A stretch of 64,000 bases of DNA, from contig CAIMKZ010000100.1 in assembly GCA_903842065.1 (NCBI GenBank), forward strand, positions 1 through 64,000. The letters are read 5' to 3'. The notes below the pieces were generated by a model. It made no database searches. It was not told where the DNA came from and worked only from the letters and a program-made list of their open reading frames with translations. The DNA comes from an uncultured Acidobacteriaceae bacterium (GTDB taxonomy: Bacteria; Acidobacteriota; Terriglobia; Terriglobales; Acidobacteriaceae). Made by a program: the position numbers and the translations under genes. Below are positions 17,169-27,183 of this stretch, piece after piece. The first letter of the stretch is position 1. Every line of letters begins with the position of its first letter.

Positions 17169-17272
17169 GGTGTTGGGTGGGCACCCGGCGCGATGGATGG
17201 GGCACACACGGTCGTTCTTTTTCGGGCCGGATCAATTCACGCAGTACAACCGCAGTTCTACAAGGCCGTTCG

Positions 17273-20200
17273 ATGAACCGAGACCGAGCGCGTTTCCTGA
17301 CCGCCGCCCTGATGCTGGCGGCTGTTGCTACAGTGTTTTCCGGCTGCCACTCCCAGCAAGAGCTTGTAATTCAGACCACGCAGGATGCGGCGAAGGCGCG
17401 CATCGGCGTGATGACCGGCTCGACCGGCGAGCAGCTGGCCAAGGTGAAGTTTCCGCAGGCCAACGTGCAGACCTTCGACGATGTGATGAACGCCGTGGCG
17501 GCGCTCGAAGCGAAGAAGCTGGACGCGGTGCTGACCACCTTCCCCACGGCACAGCAGGTGGCGAAGAAGAATCAGCGGCTGCGGGTGATCGACGAGCCGC
17601 TGGATCAGGAAGACACGTCGGTGGCGATTCGCAAGGGCGACACGGCGATGGTGAACGACGTGAACCACATCCTTGCAGAGCTGAAGGCCGACGGGACGCT
17701 GGACTCAATGCGGAAGCGGTGGCTGAAGCCGGACCTGAGCCCCTATGAGATTCCGGCGATTGAGGTGCCGACGCGCGGCAAACCACTGGTGGTGGGCGTG
17801 AGCGCGACGCGCGAGCCGCTGAGCTTTGTGGACGCCGAAGGCAAGGTGACTGGGCACGACGGTGAGCTGGCACGGCGCATTGCGGCGGCGCTGAAAAGGC
17901 CTCTTCAGTATCAGGATATGAAGTTTCTGGCGCTGATTCCGGCGCTGAAGTCGGGCAAGGTGGATCTTGTGATCACCGGCATGACGGCGACGGAGGAGCG
18001 TAAGAAGTCAGTAGACTTCTCAGTTCCCTACTTCTTTAATTCGCAGGTGCTGCTGGTGGTAAAGCCGAACGCGGGCGCGGCTGCGCCGAGTGGGCAGCCG
18101 GCGGCCAGCAACGCCTCGGCGCAGGTCAAGCTGGCCACTCCGGACGATCTGAAGGACAAGCAGATTGGGACGCTGCTGGGCACGGCGCACTCGATCTATG
18201 TGATTCAGCACTACCCCAATGCGACGCTTCGTGAGTTCATGTCGACAGCGGACCTGATGCTGGCGGTGAAGGCGCACAAGGTTGACGCCGCGCTTTACGA
18301 CTCCGAATCTCTGCGCTCGGCGATGCGCGACGACGCGAGCATCGGCGCGATGAAGGACAACCTGTTCACCTTCGACGTGGGCGTGGGCTTCAACCGGAAA
18401 CAGACGGCGCTGCGCACCGAGTTCAACGCTTTTCTGGCCACGATCAAGAAGAACGGCGTTTATGCAGATATGCTGAAGCGCTGGATGGAGCAGGGCGACT
18501 CGACCATGCCGCAACTGGCGATGCCGGCGAGCGGCACGCCGATCAACGTGGCGGTGAGCGACGTGGGGCTGCCGTTTGTGGCGGTCAAAGACAATAAGCT
18601 GGCAGGCTTTGACATCGAGCTGATCACGCGATTTGCGGAGAGCATCGGGCGGCCGCTGAAGTTTTCAAACATGGACTTTGGCAGCTTGATCGCCGCGGTG
18701 TCGAGCGGCAAGTCGGAGCTGTTTATCAGCTCGGTGTACATCACCGAGGAACGCAAGAAGCAGGTGGACTTCTCCGATCCGTACTTTGCGATGGGGACGC
18801 AGATCTTTGCGCTGAAGGAGAATCTGGCGGCGTCCGCGATGGCGCCACCGGTGGCCGCAACAACCGCGCCTGCGCAGAGCGCGCCGAGTCCGCTGGGCAA
18901 GATGAGTACGCTCGACGACCTGAGGGACAAGCGACTGGGCGTGCTGCTGGGCTCGGTGCACGACGCCTATGCGACGAAGAACTTTCCGCAGGCGACTGTG
19001 ATGCAGTACAAGTCGCCGTCGGACCTGATTCTGGCGGTGCGCACGGGCAAGGTGGATGCTTCGTTTTACATCAAGGAGAGCCTCGACGAGGTTCTGCGGC
19101 AGGATCCGGAGCTGGCGACGTTTGGCGGCAACAACTTTATGTGCCCCATCGGCACGGGCTATCGCAAGGGCAACACGCAGCTCCGCGAGCAGTTCAACAC
19201 GTTCCTGGCGACGATCAAGAAGAACGGCGTGTACGACGACATGGTGAAGCGGTGGATCAAGGACCACAACACCACCATGCCGAAGATCGACAACCCCGGC
19301 ACGAAGGGCAAGGTCGTGGTGGGCTTTGTGAGCGACAAGGGAATGCCCTTTACGGTGGTCCGCGACAACCAGCCGATCGGGTTCGACATGGAGCTGATTC
19401 AGCGGTTCGGCGCCTATCTGAACAAGAAGATCGATCTGAACGACATGGAGTTCGGGAGCCTGATCGCGGCGGTTTCGACGGGCAAGATCGACATGATCGT
19501 CAGCACGCTGATGATTACCGAGGAGCGCAAACAGCGGATCGACTTCTCAGACCCCTACTACGATATGGAGACGACGGCCTTTGCGCTGAAGTCGAATTTG
19601 GCAGCCTATTCGAGCCAGGGGCCGGCGAAGGAGTCGCACTCGTTCCTGAGCGGCATTGCGGACAGCTTCAACAGCAACATCGTAATGGAGAAGCGGTACC
19701 TGCTGATTCTGGACGGCCTTAAGACGACGATCGTGATCTCGATCTTCGCGGCCGTGTTCGGCACGCTGCTCGGGGCGCTGGTGTGCTTCATGCGCATGTC
19801 GAAGCTGGCGCTGGTGAACATACCGGCGAAGATCTATATCGGCATCCTGCGAGGCACGCCTGTGCTGGTCTTGCTGATGGTGATCTTCTACGTGGTGTTT
19901 GCTTCGGTGAGCATAAGCCCGGTGCTGGTGGCGGTGGTGGCCTTCGGCATGAACTTTGCGGCCTACGCGGCGGAGATCTTCCGCTCGGGCATCGAGGGCA
20001 TCGATCGCGGGCAGACCGAGGCGGGCATCGCGATGGGCTTCACGCCTATGCAGACCTTCCTGCACATTGTGCTGCCGCAGACGGTGCAGCGGATTCTGCC
20101 GGTGTACAAGGGCGAGTTCATCTCGCTGGTGAAGATGACTTCGATTGTGGGCTACATTGCGGTGCAGGACCTGACCAAGGCCAGCGACATTATCCGCAGC

Positions 20201-20332
20201 CGCACCTTCGACGCGTTCTTCCCGCTGATTATTGTGGCGATTCTGTACTTCCTGATCGCGTGGGCGCTGACACAGGGGCTTGAGCGCCTGGAAAAGATGA
20301 GCAACTCCCGGAACAAAAGGAAGGGGGCATAG
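17273..20332 (+). CDS. Amino-acid ABC transporter: three permuted binding modules fused to permease
   Basis: 1019-aa lipoprotein-permease fusion. A signal with lipobox VFSGC is followed by six alternating half-domains: second-half types at about 39-150, 289-400 and 546-657 (for example [20 protein letters not shown], each ending KRW), and first-half types at about 167-263, 420-512 and 678-768 (each with GFD/GHD, SGKxxL and TxEERKK...DFS motifs). From about 809 a HisM/GlnP-type permease runs through membrane helices with the ATPase-contact loop [20 protein letters not shown]. The order ends with a first half directly before the membrane, so the units read best as three permuted modules. Start 17273 gives a compact signal peptide. 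The ATPase gene follows after 2 bp. Confidence 0.88.
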   Translation: MNRDRARFLTAALMLAAVATVFSGCHSQQELVIQTTQDAAKARIGVMTGSTGEQLAKVKFPQANVQTFDDVMNAVAALEAKKLDAVLTTFPTAQQVAKKNQRLRVIDEPLDQEDTSVAIRKGDTAMVNDVNHILAELKADGTLDSMRKRWLKPDLSPYEIPAIEVPTRGKPLVVGVSATREPLSFVDAEGKVTGHDGELARRIAAALKRPLQYQDMKFLALIPALKSGKVDLVITGMTATEERKKSVDFSVPYFFNSQVLLVVKPNAGAAAPSGQPAASNASAQVKLATPDDLKDKQIGTLLGTAHSIYVIQHYPNATLREFMSTADLMLAVKAHKVDAALYDSESLRSAMRDDASIGAMKDNLFTFDVGVGFNRKQTALRTEFNAFLATIKKNGVYADMLKRWMEQGDSTMPQLAMPASGTPINVAVSDVGLPFVAVKDNKLAGFDIELITRFAESIGRPLKFSNMDFGSLIAAVSSGKSELFISSVYITEERKKQVDFSDPYFAMGTQIFALKENLAASAMAPPVAATTAPAQSAPSPLGKMSTLDDLRDKRLGVLLGSVHDAYATKNFPQATVMQYKSPSDLILAVRTGKVDASFYIKESLDEVLRQDPELATFGGNNFMCPIGTGYRKGNTQLREQFNTFLATIKKNGVYDDMVKRWIKDHNTTMPKIDNPGTKGKVVVGFVSDKGMPFTVVRDNQPIGFDMELIQRFGAYLNKKIDLNDMEFGSLIAAVSTGKIDMIVSTLMITEERKQRIDFSDPYYDMETTAFALKSNLAAYSSQGPAKESHSFLSGIADSFNSNIVMEKRYLLILDGLKTTIVISIFAAVFGTLLGALVCFMRMSKLALVNIPAKIYIGILRGTPVLVLLMVIFYVVFASVSISPVLVAVVAFGMNFAAYAAEIFRSGIEGIDRGQTEAGIAMGFTPMQTFLHIVLPQTVQRILPVYKGEFISLVKMTSIVGYIAVQDLTKASDIIRSRTFDAFFPLIIVAILYFLIAWALTQGLERLEKMSNSRNKRKGA

Positions 20333-20334
20333 CG

Positions 20335-21423
20335 ATGATTTCGATTGAGGATCTGAGCAAGCACTTCGGCGATCTGGTGGTACTGAAGGACATTACGACG
20401 GAGATTCGCAAGGGCGAAGTGGTGTCGATCATCGGCCCCTCGGGTACGGGCAAGAGCACGCTGCTGCGCTGCCTGAATCTGCTGGAGACGCCGACGGGTG
20501 GCAAGATCCTGATCGACGGCTTCAACCTGACAGACAAGAAGACCGACGCGCCAAAGATGCGGCAGCGGATGAACATGGTGTTTCAGTCGTTCAACCTGTT
20601 CAACCATCTTTCTGTGCTGGAGAATCTGACGCTGGGTCCGATCAAACTGAAGGGCTTGAAGAAGGCCGACGCAGAAGCGAAGTCGATGGAGCTGCTGCGG
20701 CTGGTGGGATTGGCGGAGAAGGCGCACAGCTTTCCGGACGAGCTCTCGGGCGGGCAGAAGCAGCGCGTGGCGATTGCGCGGTGCCTGGCGATGGAGCCGG
20801 AGATCATTCTGTTCGACGAGCCGACTTCTGCGCTCGATCCGACGATGGTGCGCGAGGTGCTTTCTGTAATTCGGCGGCTGGCGAAGGACGGAATGACGAT
20901 GGCGATTGTGACGCACGAGATGGATTTTGCGCGCGACGTATCGAACCGCGTGTTTTATATGGACGAGGGAATCATTTATGAGGAGGGTCCGCCGGAGCAG
21001 ATCTTCGACAATCCGCAGAAGGAGCGGACGCGGGCGTTTATCAACCGCATCCGCAGCTATAGCTGCCGGATCGCGAGCCGCGACTACGATCTCTACGACA
21101 TGAACGCGGGCATTGAGACCTTCTGCGAGAAGCAGATTGTGCCGCGCAAGACGCGCGACAATCTTCTGCTGCTGGTGGAGGAGCTGTTGCAGGTGTTTGG
21201 GCCGCAACTGGGTAAGATCAAGGTGGATCTGACCATCTCGCATCTGGAAAAACAGGATGCGGTAGAGGTGGTGGTGGAGAGCACGGGCGAGGAAGGCAAT
21301 CCGCTGGAGACGGCTGCGCTTGATGACGATTTGAGCCTGATGCTGATCCGCAACCTGACCGCGAGCCAGAACTACCGCAGAGAAGGCGAGAGAAACCGGT
21401 TAGAATTCCAACTGAAGAGCTAA
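20335..21423 (+). CDS. GlnQ-type ABC ATPase fused to degenerate RsbW-like domain
   Basis: 362 aa. Residues 1-240 are a polar amino-acid ABC ATPase with intact Walker A ([12 protein letters not shown]), signature [16 protein letters not shown], Walker [14 protein letters not shown] and the switch His in VTHEMDFA. Residues 245-362 are extra: [54 protein letters not shown]. This aligns by eye with the RsbW-like kinase at 6255-6677, most clearly in YxRxGxxNRLEFQ, yet the N-box Asn, the G1 Asp-Gly and the G2 glycines are missing. I infer a non-catalytic GHKL domain that may bind the STAS protein encoded next. Usual GlnQ proteins are about 240 aa. Confidence 0.9.
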   Translation: MISIEDLSKHFGDLVVLKDITTEIRKGEVVSIIGPSGTGKSTLLRCLNLLETPTGGKILIDGFNLTDKKTDAPKMRQRMNMVFQSFNLFNHLSVLENLTLGPIKLKGLKKADAEAKSMELLRLVGLAEKAHSFPDELSGGQKQRVAIARCLAMEPEIILFDEPTSALDPTMVREVLSVIRRLAKDGMTMAIVTHEMDFARDVSNRVFYMDEGIIYEEGPPEQIFDNPQKERTRAFINRIRSYSCRIASRDYDLYDMNAGIETFCEKQIVPRKTRDNLLLLVEELLQVFGPQLGKIKVDLTISHLEKQDAVEVVVESTGEEGNPLETAALDDDLSLMLIRNLTASQNYRREGERNRLEFQLKS

Positions 21424-21444
21424 GCAAAGGGCGAGGTAGAGTGT

Positions 21445-21780
21445 ATGGAATTTGCAAGCAGAGTTGAAAACGGACACAGCGTGGTGAGCCTGAGCGGTCG
21501 CCTGGACGCAGTCACGTCGCCCGTGTGCGAGCAGAAGTTCCGCGAGCTGGTAGGAGGCGGGGCGCTCGGCATCGTTGTGGATTTCGAGAATCTGGAATAT
21601 ATAAGCAGCGCGGGGCTGCGTGCGCTGCTGCTGCTGGCCAAGCTGCTGAAGGAAAAAGGCGGCAAGGTGTGCCTGGCCGGCGCAAAGCAGAATGTGCGCT
21701 CGGTGCTGGAGATGTCGGGGTTCACGAACATCTTTCAGATCCGGGACACGGTGGCCGAGGCGCTGACGTCGGTCGGCTAG
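21445..21780 (+). CDS. STAS-domain anti-sigma-factor antagonist
   Basis: 111 aa, a complete STAS domain of the SpoIIAA/RsbV group (VVSLSGRLDAVTSPVCEQ, IVVDFENLEYISSAGLRALL). The conserved phospho-acceptor serine lies in the ISSAG loop. Partner proteins are RsbW-type kinases and SpoIIE-type phosphatases, both found in the chemosensory operon of this window (6255-6677, 7129-8301). It begins 21 bp after the ABC ATPase that carries a degenerate RsbW-like tail, so the two are probably translated together. Its function could be sigma regulation, transporter regulation or both; only the domain and context are seen. Confidence 0.92.
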   Translation: MEFASRVENGHSVVSLSGRLDAVTSPVCEQKFRELVGGGALGIVVDFENLEYISSAGLRALLLLAKLLKEKGGKVCLAGAKQNVRSVLEMSGFTNIFQIRDTVAEALTSVG

Positions 21781-21898
21781 AGGCCGATAAGCGGGCGCGG
21801 AATATACTTACAAGAGGCGGTTTTGGTTTTGGAGCCGGCTTTGCGGGCGCGACTCTGCGCCGGCGCGGGACGGCACTGGAAACAATTTCTGAAAAGCA

Positions 21899-21974
<76 letters not shown>

Positions 21975-21994
21975 TTGAATTTGATTGGAAAAGA

Positions 21995-22030
21995 AAAAGG
22001 CCGGATGGGCTTACGCCCATCCGGCCTTTT
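21995..22030. terminator. Bidirectional intrinsic terminator
   Basis: Stem GGCCGGATGGGC/GCCCATCCGGCC with TTAC loop, AAAA to the left and TTTT to the right. It separates the tRNA from the convergent TonB receptor gene and can serve both. Confidence 0.9.
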
Positions 22031-22042
22031 GTTGCGGGTTGG

Positions 22043-25000
22043 TTAGAAGATGATCTTGCCGCCGACGCGGAAGCTGCGGGAGCCGCCGTTGTAGAGGGCG
22101 AAGTTCTGGAAGACGTTGGCCGTGGAGGAGACGGCGTTGGAACTATTGGCGCCGGCCGTCTGGGTTCCTGTGTCGAAGTTCTGCATGTTGGCGAGGTCGA
22201 AGAACTCGCCACGAAGCTCGAAGTTGACGCGCTCGACGATGCGGATGGTCTTGAGCACTTCGAAGTCGAGTCTGACGTTGCGGCCCGCGTAGACCGAGTT
22301 GCGGTGGGCGATGAGCGGGTTGACTGGATCGTAGGTAGCACCCTGGACCCAGCGGACCTTGGTGGGATCGACGCATGCGCCAGATATGGGCACCGCGGAG
22401 GTGGTGCGCAGGTTGGGATCGTAGTATCCGCTTGTGCAGTTGGCGGTGCTGGTGATGACAGCGCGGGTGTTCACCGGCGCGCTCATGCTGCCTACATTGG
22501 GCCGGTCGCCAAGGGCGGTTCCGTCGAGGTCGCGGTCGGTGCCGTTGAAGATGGTGTAGGGCTGTCCAGAGGAGGCGTAGAGGACGGGTACGAGGGTCCA
22601 TCCGGCGGTTGCGATCTCAGCCGCGCGGTTAGACTTGATGCCCTTCACGTTCCACTGGATCATGGTTGTGGAGATGTGGCGGCGGTCGGTGTCGGCCGGA
22701 GCGTAGTCCCACTTCTTGAGCGAGCCGTACTGGGTAAGGGATTTGCTGGGGTTCTGGCCGGAGCCGTACGAGTTGAAGATCTCGGTGATGATATCCATAT
22801 TCTTCGACCACGTGTAGTTGGCGTTGAGGAAGAATGTGCCGACCATGGTGTTGAGGGCGCGGCGGCGTACGACGACCTGGAGGGAGTTGAAGTTGGAGGT
22901 AACGCCGCTCTCGCGGTTCTGGATGGCGCCGCGGTTGGGGTACAGACGCAGGGTCTGGGTTCCGTAGGGGGTGGACTGAGTGGCCGTGCCGGAGAATGTG
23001 GCGTTGGGCATGGCGGGGTTGACGCTGTTGGTAAAGAAGAGCTGGCGGCCGAGCGATCCAACGTAGGAGACCTCAAGGAGCACGCCGCCGGGCATGGTCT
23101 TCTGGACGCCGAAGGAGATGTGGTTGTAGTAGGGGTTGCGCATCAGCTTCTTGAACTGGCTGCTGGCCGAGGTGTAGGGGTTAAGCGCAACCGGAACCAG
23201 GGCGGGGAGTACGGCGGCGAGGCCTACGTATCCGCGCGGCGTGGTGGAGTTGGTGGTGCTTACGATGGGCTGGCTGGTCTGCGTGTTAGGACCGGCGGCG
23301 GCCATGTTGGAGAGCATGTTGTTGTAGAAAGTGTCGTAGGAGATGCTGTATCCGGCGCGAACCACGAGGTCGTGGCTCTTGCTGAGGAAGCCCGGCGCCC
23401 ACGAGAAGCCGATGTTCGGGCCGAAGTTGTACTTGTTGGTCGTGACCTTGCTGGTGTCGTCGATGGGGGTGTTGACGTCTTTGAAAGCCGGATACTTGAA
23501 GATGTTGGCCGGCTGCCCGAAGTTCTCGTAGCGGATGCCGATGTTGACGGTGAGGTCCTTGGAGATCTTCCAGGTGTCCTGTCCGAAGAAGGAGAGGGTG
23601 AGGAGGTTGGGGTGGTAGCGGGGGGTGCCGAAAGAGATGGCCGCCGAGCCGCCAGCGCCGCCGAAGTTGTCGATGTAGTTGGCCAGCGAGTTGATGGGAG
23701 CGGTGATGAGCCCCGCACTGGTGGTAGTGGATGCGTAGGAGACCGAACCGCGTAGGTTGTAAGGCGCCTGCTGGACAGCCAACTGGCGGAGAACCTGCGC
23801 GCCGACCTTGAAGGAGTGGCGTCCCTTGGTTACGGTGACGTCGTCTTCAAACTGCCAGGTGTTGGAGATGCGGCCCTGGGGGAAGGATGTGGAAAGCGCC
23901 AGCGTGGAGATGCCGCCTACGGAGATGGCCGGCGTGGTTGAGGCGATGCCGTTGCCGATGAACCAACCATAGTTGTTGCGAGAGAAGCCGAAGCGGAATT
24001 CGTTGGCGACGTTATTGGTGATGGCGTAGTTGTGGTTGATGTTGGCGGTCAGGTAGTTGCCCTTGAACGGGACATCGAAGTCTGAAGTGATGCCCAAGGT
24101 GCCGCCGAGGTTGTCCTGGTTTTGATCCCACATCCAGCGGACCATGATGTTCTGCTTGGGGCTGATGACGTGATCGATACGGAACATGTGGTTGTTGTCG
24201 GTGATCAGCTCCGCAACCGAACGGGTGAAGGAAGAGACCTCAACCTGCTGTCCAGTGCGGGCGGTGCCATTGCAGGTGGTGGAAGCCAGGTTCGCCTGCA
24301 CGTCGATGCCGATCGTTGTTTTGTCAGTTGCCGTGGCCGAGCCGCGGGCAGAACCCACCTGGGCCAGATAGGCGGCGACATTGGGGCACGCGCTCTTGAG
24401 CGCCGACAGGGTCTGATAGCCGACTTCGGTGGGAACTACAAACGATCCGGTAGAACCACCCGAGGACCAGCGATCCCACTGGGCGGCGGCGAAGAAGAAG
24501 GTCTTGTTCTTGCCGTTGTAGAGGTGGGGGATGACGACCGGTCCACCGATGGTGAAGGCGGGAATGTTCTCAACGAACTTGGGGATCAGAGGCAGGGTGG
24601 GATCGGCTGTATGCGTGTTGCGCTGGGTCTGGGTGGACGCATAGAAGACGTGGGACTTGTAGACTTCCGCCGCAGTTCCGTGGAGCTGATTGGTACCGGA
24701 CTTGGTGACCTGAATGATGACCGCGCCGCCGGCCCGGCCGTACTGGGCCGAGAAGTTTGTGGTCTGGATGGAGACTTCCTGGAGGGCGTCGTTGTTGGTG
24801 GCGGAAAACTGCGGCCCCATGACGGAGATGTCGTTGTTGTTGATGCCGTCGAGGAGGAAGTTGTTGGAGCGGGCGCGCGCGCCATTGACCGCGCCGATGC
24901 CTGCGTCGGCAGACGCGTTGGTCTTGGAGTTGGCGACGCCGGGGGCGGTGAGCAGGAGGTTGAGGGAGTTCTGGCCGGAGATAGGCATGGTGGCCAGGGC

Positions 25001-25426
25001 CTCGGAGGCGACGACGGTCGAGTGTACGGCTTCCTCGGTCTGTAGATCGGGAGGAACGTCGTTTACGGTGACGGTGGTGGAGTCGCCGATCTTCATGGTG
25101 AAGTCGCGTCCAACCTGAGCGCCGACGGTGACGATGGCGTGCGCGGTGGAGGCCTGGAAGCCCTTGGCGACGACCTTGATGTCGTACTCGCCGACGAGAA
25201 CGCCGTCAAAACGATAGACACCGGCACCGTTCGAGGTGGTGACAGATGTGACGCTGGTGGCCGGGTTGGTCAAGGTGACCGTGGCTCCGGGAATCACCGC
25301 GCCGGACGGGTCAGAGACCAGGCCGGTGATGACACCGCGAACCGACTGCGAGAAGCCGGGGATAGAGATAGCCGCGAAGAGCGCCAGAAGCACTATTGGC
25401 AGCAGGGAGCGAAGATTGCGTTTCAT
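22043..25426 (-). CDS. Oar-like TonB-dependent outer-membrane receptor
   Basis: 1127 aa. Signal peptide (LPIVLLALFAAISIPGFSQS), then a carboxypeptidase-regulatory Ig-like domain at about 30-115 (GLVSDPSGAVIPGATVTL, YDIKVVAKGFQ), a plug domain (MPISGQNSLNLLLTAPGV, NNFLLDGINNND) and a large barrel ending in a C-terminal Phe (RVGGKIIF). This architecture is hugely expanded in Acidobacteria and is thought to import large carbon substrates; the ligand cannot be read from sequence. Start at 25426 follows GGAGGACAG; the upstream extension lacks a signal sequence. Monocistronic and convergent with the tRNA. Confidence 0.92.
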   Translation of the reverse strand: MKRNLRSLLPIVLLALFAAISIPGFSQSVRGVITGLVSDPSGAVIPGATVTLTNPATSVTSVTTSNGAGVYRFDGVLVGEYDIKVVAKGFQASTAHAIVTVGAQVGRDFTMKIGDSTTVTVNDVPPDLQTEEAVHSTVVASEALATMPISGQNSLNLLLTAPGVANSKTNASADAGIGAVNGARARSNNFLLDGINNNDISVMGPQFSATNNDALQEVSIQTTNFSAQYGRAGGAVIIQVTKSGTNQLHGTAAEVYKSHVFYASTQTQRNTHTADPTLPLIPKFVENIPAFTIGGPVVIPHLYNGKNKTFFFAAAQWDRWSSGGSTGSFVVPTEVGYQTLSALKSACPNVAAYLAQVGSARGSATATDKTTIGIDVQANLASTTCNGTARTGQQVEVSSFTRSVAELITDNNHMFRIDHVISPKQNIMVRWMWDQNQDNLGGTLGITSDFDVPFKGNYLTANINHNYAITNNVANEFRFGFSRNNYGWFIGNGIASTTPAISVGGISTLALSTSFPQGRISNTWQFEDDVTVTKGRHSFKVGAQVLRQLAVQQAPYNLRGSVSYASTTTSAGLITAPINSLANYIDNFGGAGGSAAISFGTPRYHPNLLTLSFFGQDTWKISKDLTVNIGIRYENFGQPANIFKYPAFKDVNTPIDDTSKVTTNKYNFGPNIGFSWAPGFLSKSHDLVVRAGYSISYDTFYNNMLSNMAAAGPNTQTSQPIVSTTNSTTPRGYVGLAAVLPALVPVALNPYTSASSQFKKLMRNPYYNHISFGVQKTMPGGVLLEVSYVGSLGRQLFFTNSVNPAMPNATFSGTATQSTPYGTQTLRLYPNRGAIQNRESGVTSNFNSLQVVVRRRALNTMVGTFFLNANYTWSKNMDIITEIFNSYGSGQNPSKSLTQYGSLKKWDYAPADTDRRHISTTMIQWNVKGIKSNRAAEIATAGWTLVPVLYASSGQPYTIFNGTDRDLDGTALGDRPNVGSMSAPVNTRAVITSTANCTSGYYDPNLRTTSAVPISGACVDPTKVRWVQGATYDPVNPLIAHRNSVYAGRNVRLDFEVLKTIRIVERVNFELRGEFFDLANMQNFDTGTQTAGANSSNAVSSTANVFQNFALYNGGSRSFRVGGKIIF

Positions 25427-25735
25427 TTGAACTGTCCTCCATGTGAAAGAGCGTAGCGACGCGGCTGCCAGTAGGCCTTGCCGCAGTCGTCCAAAACAGA
25501 TGAATTCCCACATCGTTCCTTCGAAGTTGGGAATTTGGATTCAATATGATTACATTGGTTGGCATTGAATCACAGTGAAATTTTTATAAAGTATCCATAT
25601 TACTGAAATACAGTGCTTTGCTTGTTATTTCCGGTCGGTGGCGGCAGGCCCGGGCGGGCGAGTTACCGGTGACCCGACAAAGCGGATGGCGACTGTTACG
25701 GGTGCGCGTAAGCTGCCTGTTATGCTTGAGATAAG
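25427..25735. other. AT-richer divergent intergenic region
   Basis: About 310 bp between the TonB receptor and the POTRA gene. The stretch 25560-25640 is visibly AT-rich and should contain the receptor promoter. I see no repeat of the A-F families, no hairpin and no gene. Confidence 0.5.
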
Positions 25736-27025
25736 ATGATCAAGCCTGTTGCCGCACTGATCGTAGTCCTGAGTTTTGCCTCATTTTGCTGGGCTGCGCC
25801 GAAGAAGACACCCCCGAAGATTCCCGCGAAAGCGATCCGCTTGGAGGGCGCCACGCAGTACACGCAGCCGGAGCTGTTTGCGGCCGTTGGTCTGGAAGCG
25901 CAGATGCAGTTGGACGCGAACGGGATCAAGGCGCGGGGCAAAGCGCTGAGCGATACGGGCCTTTTCGACGTGGTGCGGTTCCGGACGGATGCCAAATCGG
26001 TGACCTTTTCGTTGACACCGGCCAAACAGATGTATCCGATGCGAATTGATAACCTGCCGCTAATTCCGGGCGACGATCTCGATGGGAAGCTGCGGGCAGC
26101 CGTGCCGCTTTATCGCGGGCAGTTGCCGGGGGCAGGCACGGTGGTGGAGGGGGTGCAGGCGGCTCTGGAGAAGATGCTTGCCGCGCAGGGCGTGAAGGCA
26201 ACCGTAAAGGCGGCGCTGACCAGCGGTCTGGGTCCGCAGAAGGTGACGGCGGTGAACTTCTCAATCGCTTCACCGGCAGTGAAGATCGGAGCGATTCGGT
26301 TGGTGGGCGTAAGTGCGCCGATGCAGATGAAGGTGAATACCGTTGCAGCCGGGCAGAGCGAGAACGACTACGACACCAGCAACAGCGCGGCGGGCTTGCA
26401 GCACGTGTTTGAGGATCTCTACCAGGGACAGGGCTATGCGGCCGTCGAGGTAAGCGTGGCGCAGGGCGCGGCAGTTGGTTCCGCTGACGGCATTTCGGTT
26501 CCCTTCACTTTGACGGTGAAAGAGGGCGGGCTCTACAAGCTGGGCACGATTACGTATCCTGCCGACGCGATTGTTCCGCGGGGCGAAGTGGACAAGCTGG
26601 CGGCGAAGTATCCGGCGGGGTCGGGGCGGCCGTTCGACCTGTTTCTGATGGCGGTGCGGGATGCGTATCATGCGCGCGGCTATCTGGACAGCGCGACGGA
26701 GTCTCATGCGTCGTTCAACGAGACGACGCGCATTGTGAATTACACGATTGCGGTGACGCCGGGGTCGCAGTACCGGCTGGGCGCGGTGAAGTTCGACGGC
26801 GCACCGGATGCGATGGTGGTGCGGCTGAACAAGGTGTGGAAGATGACTTCGGGAGCGGCGTTTGACGAGAGCTACGTGTCGAACTTTGCGGCGCTGGCCA
26901 CGAAGCAGGATAAGACGCTGGGCAAGTGGATCCAGACGATGCTGGTGACCAGCGACGGGAAGGCCGACCCGGTGGCGCATACGGTGAATTGCACGATTCA
27001 CTTTGCCAAGGCGGCGGGGAAGTAG
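25736..27025 (+). CDS. Exported protein with POTRA-like repeats, no barrel
   Basis: 429 aa with a signal peptide (VAALIVVLSFASFCWAA). The rest alternates segments typical of POTRA modules: IRLEGATQYTQPELFAAVGL, FDVVRFRTDAKSVTFSLTP, IRLVGVSAPMQMKVN, VFEDLYQGQGYAAVEVSV, YHARGYLDSATESHASF, LGAVKFDGAPDAMV. BamA and TamA carry such repeats before a beta-barrel, but here the protein ends in VNCTIHFAKAAGK with no room for a barrel. It probably stays periplasmic and binds outer-membrane or secreted clients. Lone gene. POTRA assignment is by pattern, not by alignment. Confidence 0.72.
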   Translation: MIKPVAALIVVLSFASFCWAAPKKTPPKIPAKAIRLEGATQYTQPELFAAVGLEAQMQLDANGIKARGKALSDTGLFDVVRFRTDAKSVTFSLTPAKQMYPMRIDNLPLIPGDDLDGKLRAAVPLYRGQLPGAGTVVEGVQAALEKMLAAQGVKATVKAALTSGLGPQKVTAVNFSIASPAVKIGAIRLVGVSAPMQMKVNTVAAGQSENDYDTSNSAAGLQHVFEDLYQGQGYAAVEVSVAQGAAVGSADGISVPFTLTVKEGGLYKLGTITYPADAIVPRGEVDKLAAKYPAGSGRPFDLFLMAVRDAYHARGYLDSATESHASFNETTRIVNYTIAVTPGSQYRLGAVKFDGAPDAMVVRLNKVWKMTSGAAFDESYVSNFAALATKQDKTLGKWIQTMLVTSDGKADPVAHTVNCTIHFAKAAGK

Positions 27026-27071
27026 GGGCCGATGGACTAGGGATTGGACGGGCGGTTTGGGGTGTGGGTTT

Positions 27072-27162
27072 CCCAGGTGCCCAAATGCGAGATACCTGGG
27101 GCACCCGGCTGTGGTTCCCCACCCTAGCAACAAAGACAAGAGCGTCGCGAGGGTGGGGCACC
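27072..27162. repeat. Family A repeat followed by family B repeat
   Basis: A unit 27072-27106 (one mismatch in the arm, GATACC) and B unit 27117-27162 (CCCACCCTAGCAACAAAGAC ... GCGAGGGTGGGGCACC), between the convergent POTRA and cupin genes. Confidence 0.87.
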
Positions 27163-27183
27163 GAGAGTTGTGGTGGGAACGAG

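Noticed and set aside
17108..17272. N-terminal extension of the transporter fusion
   Set aside because: It is encoded by a family B repeat; the lipoprotein start at 17273 is better.
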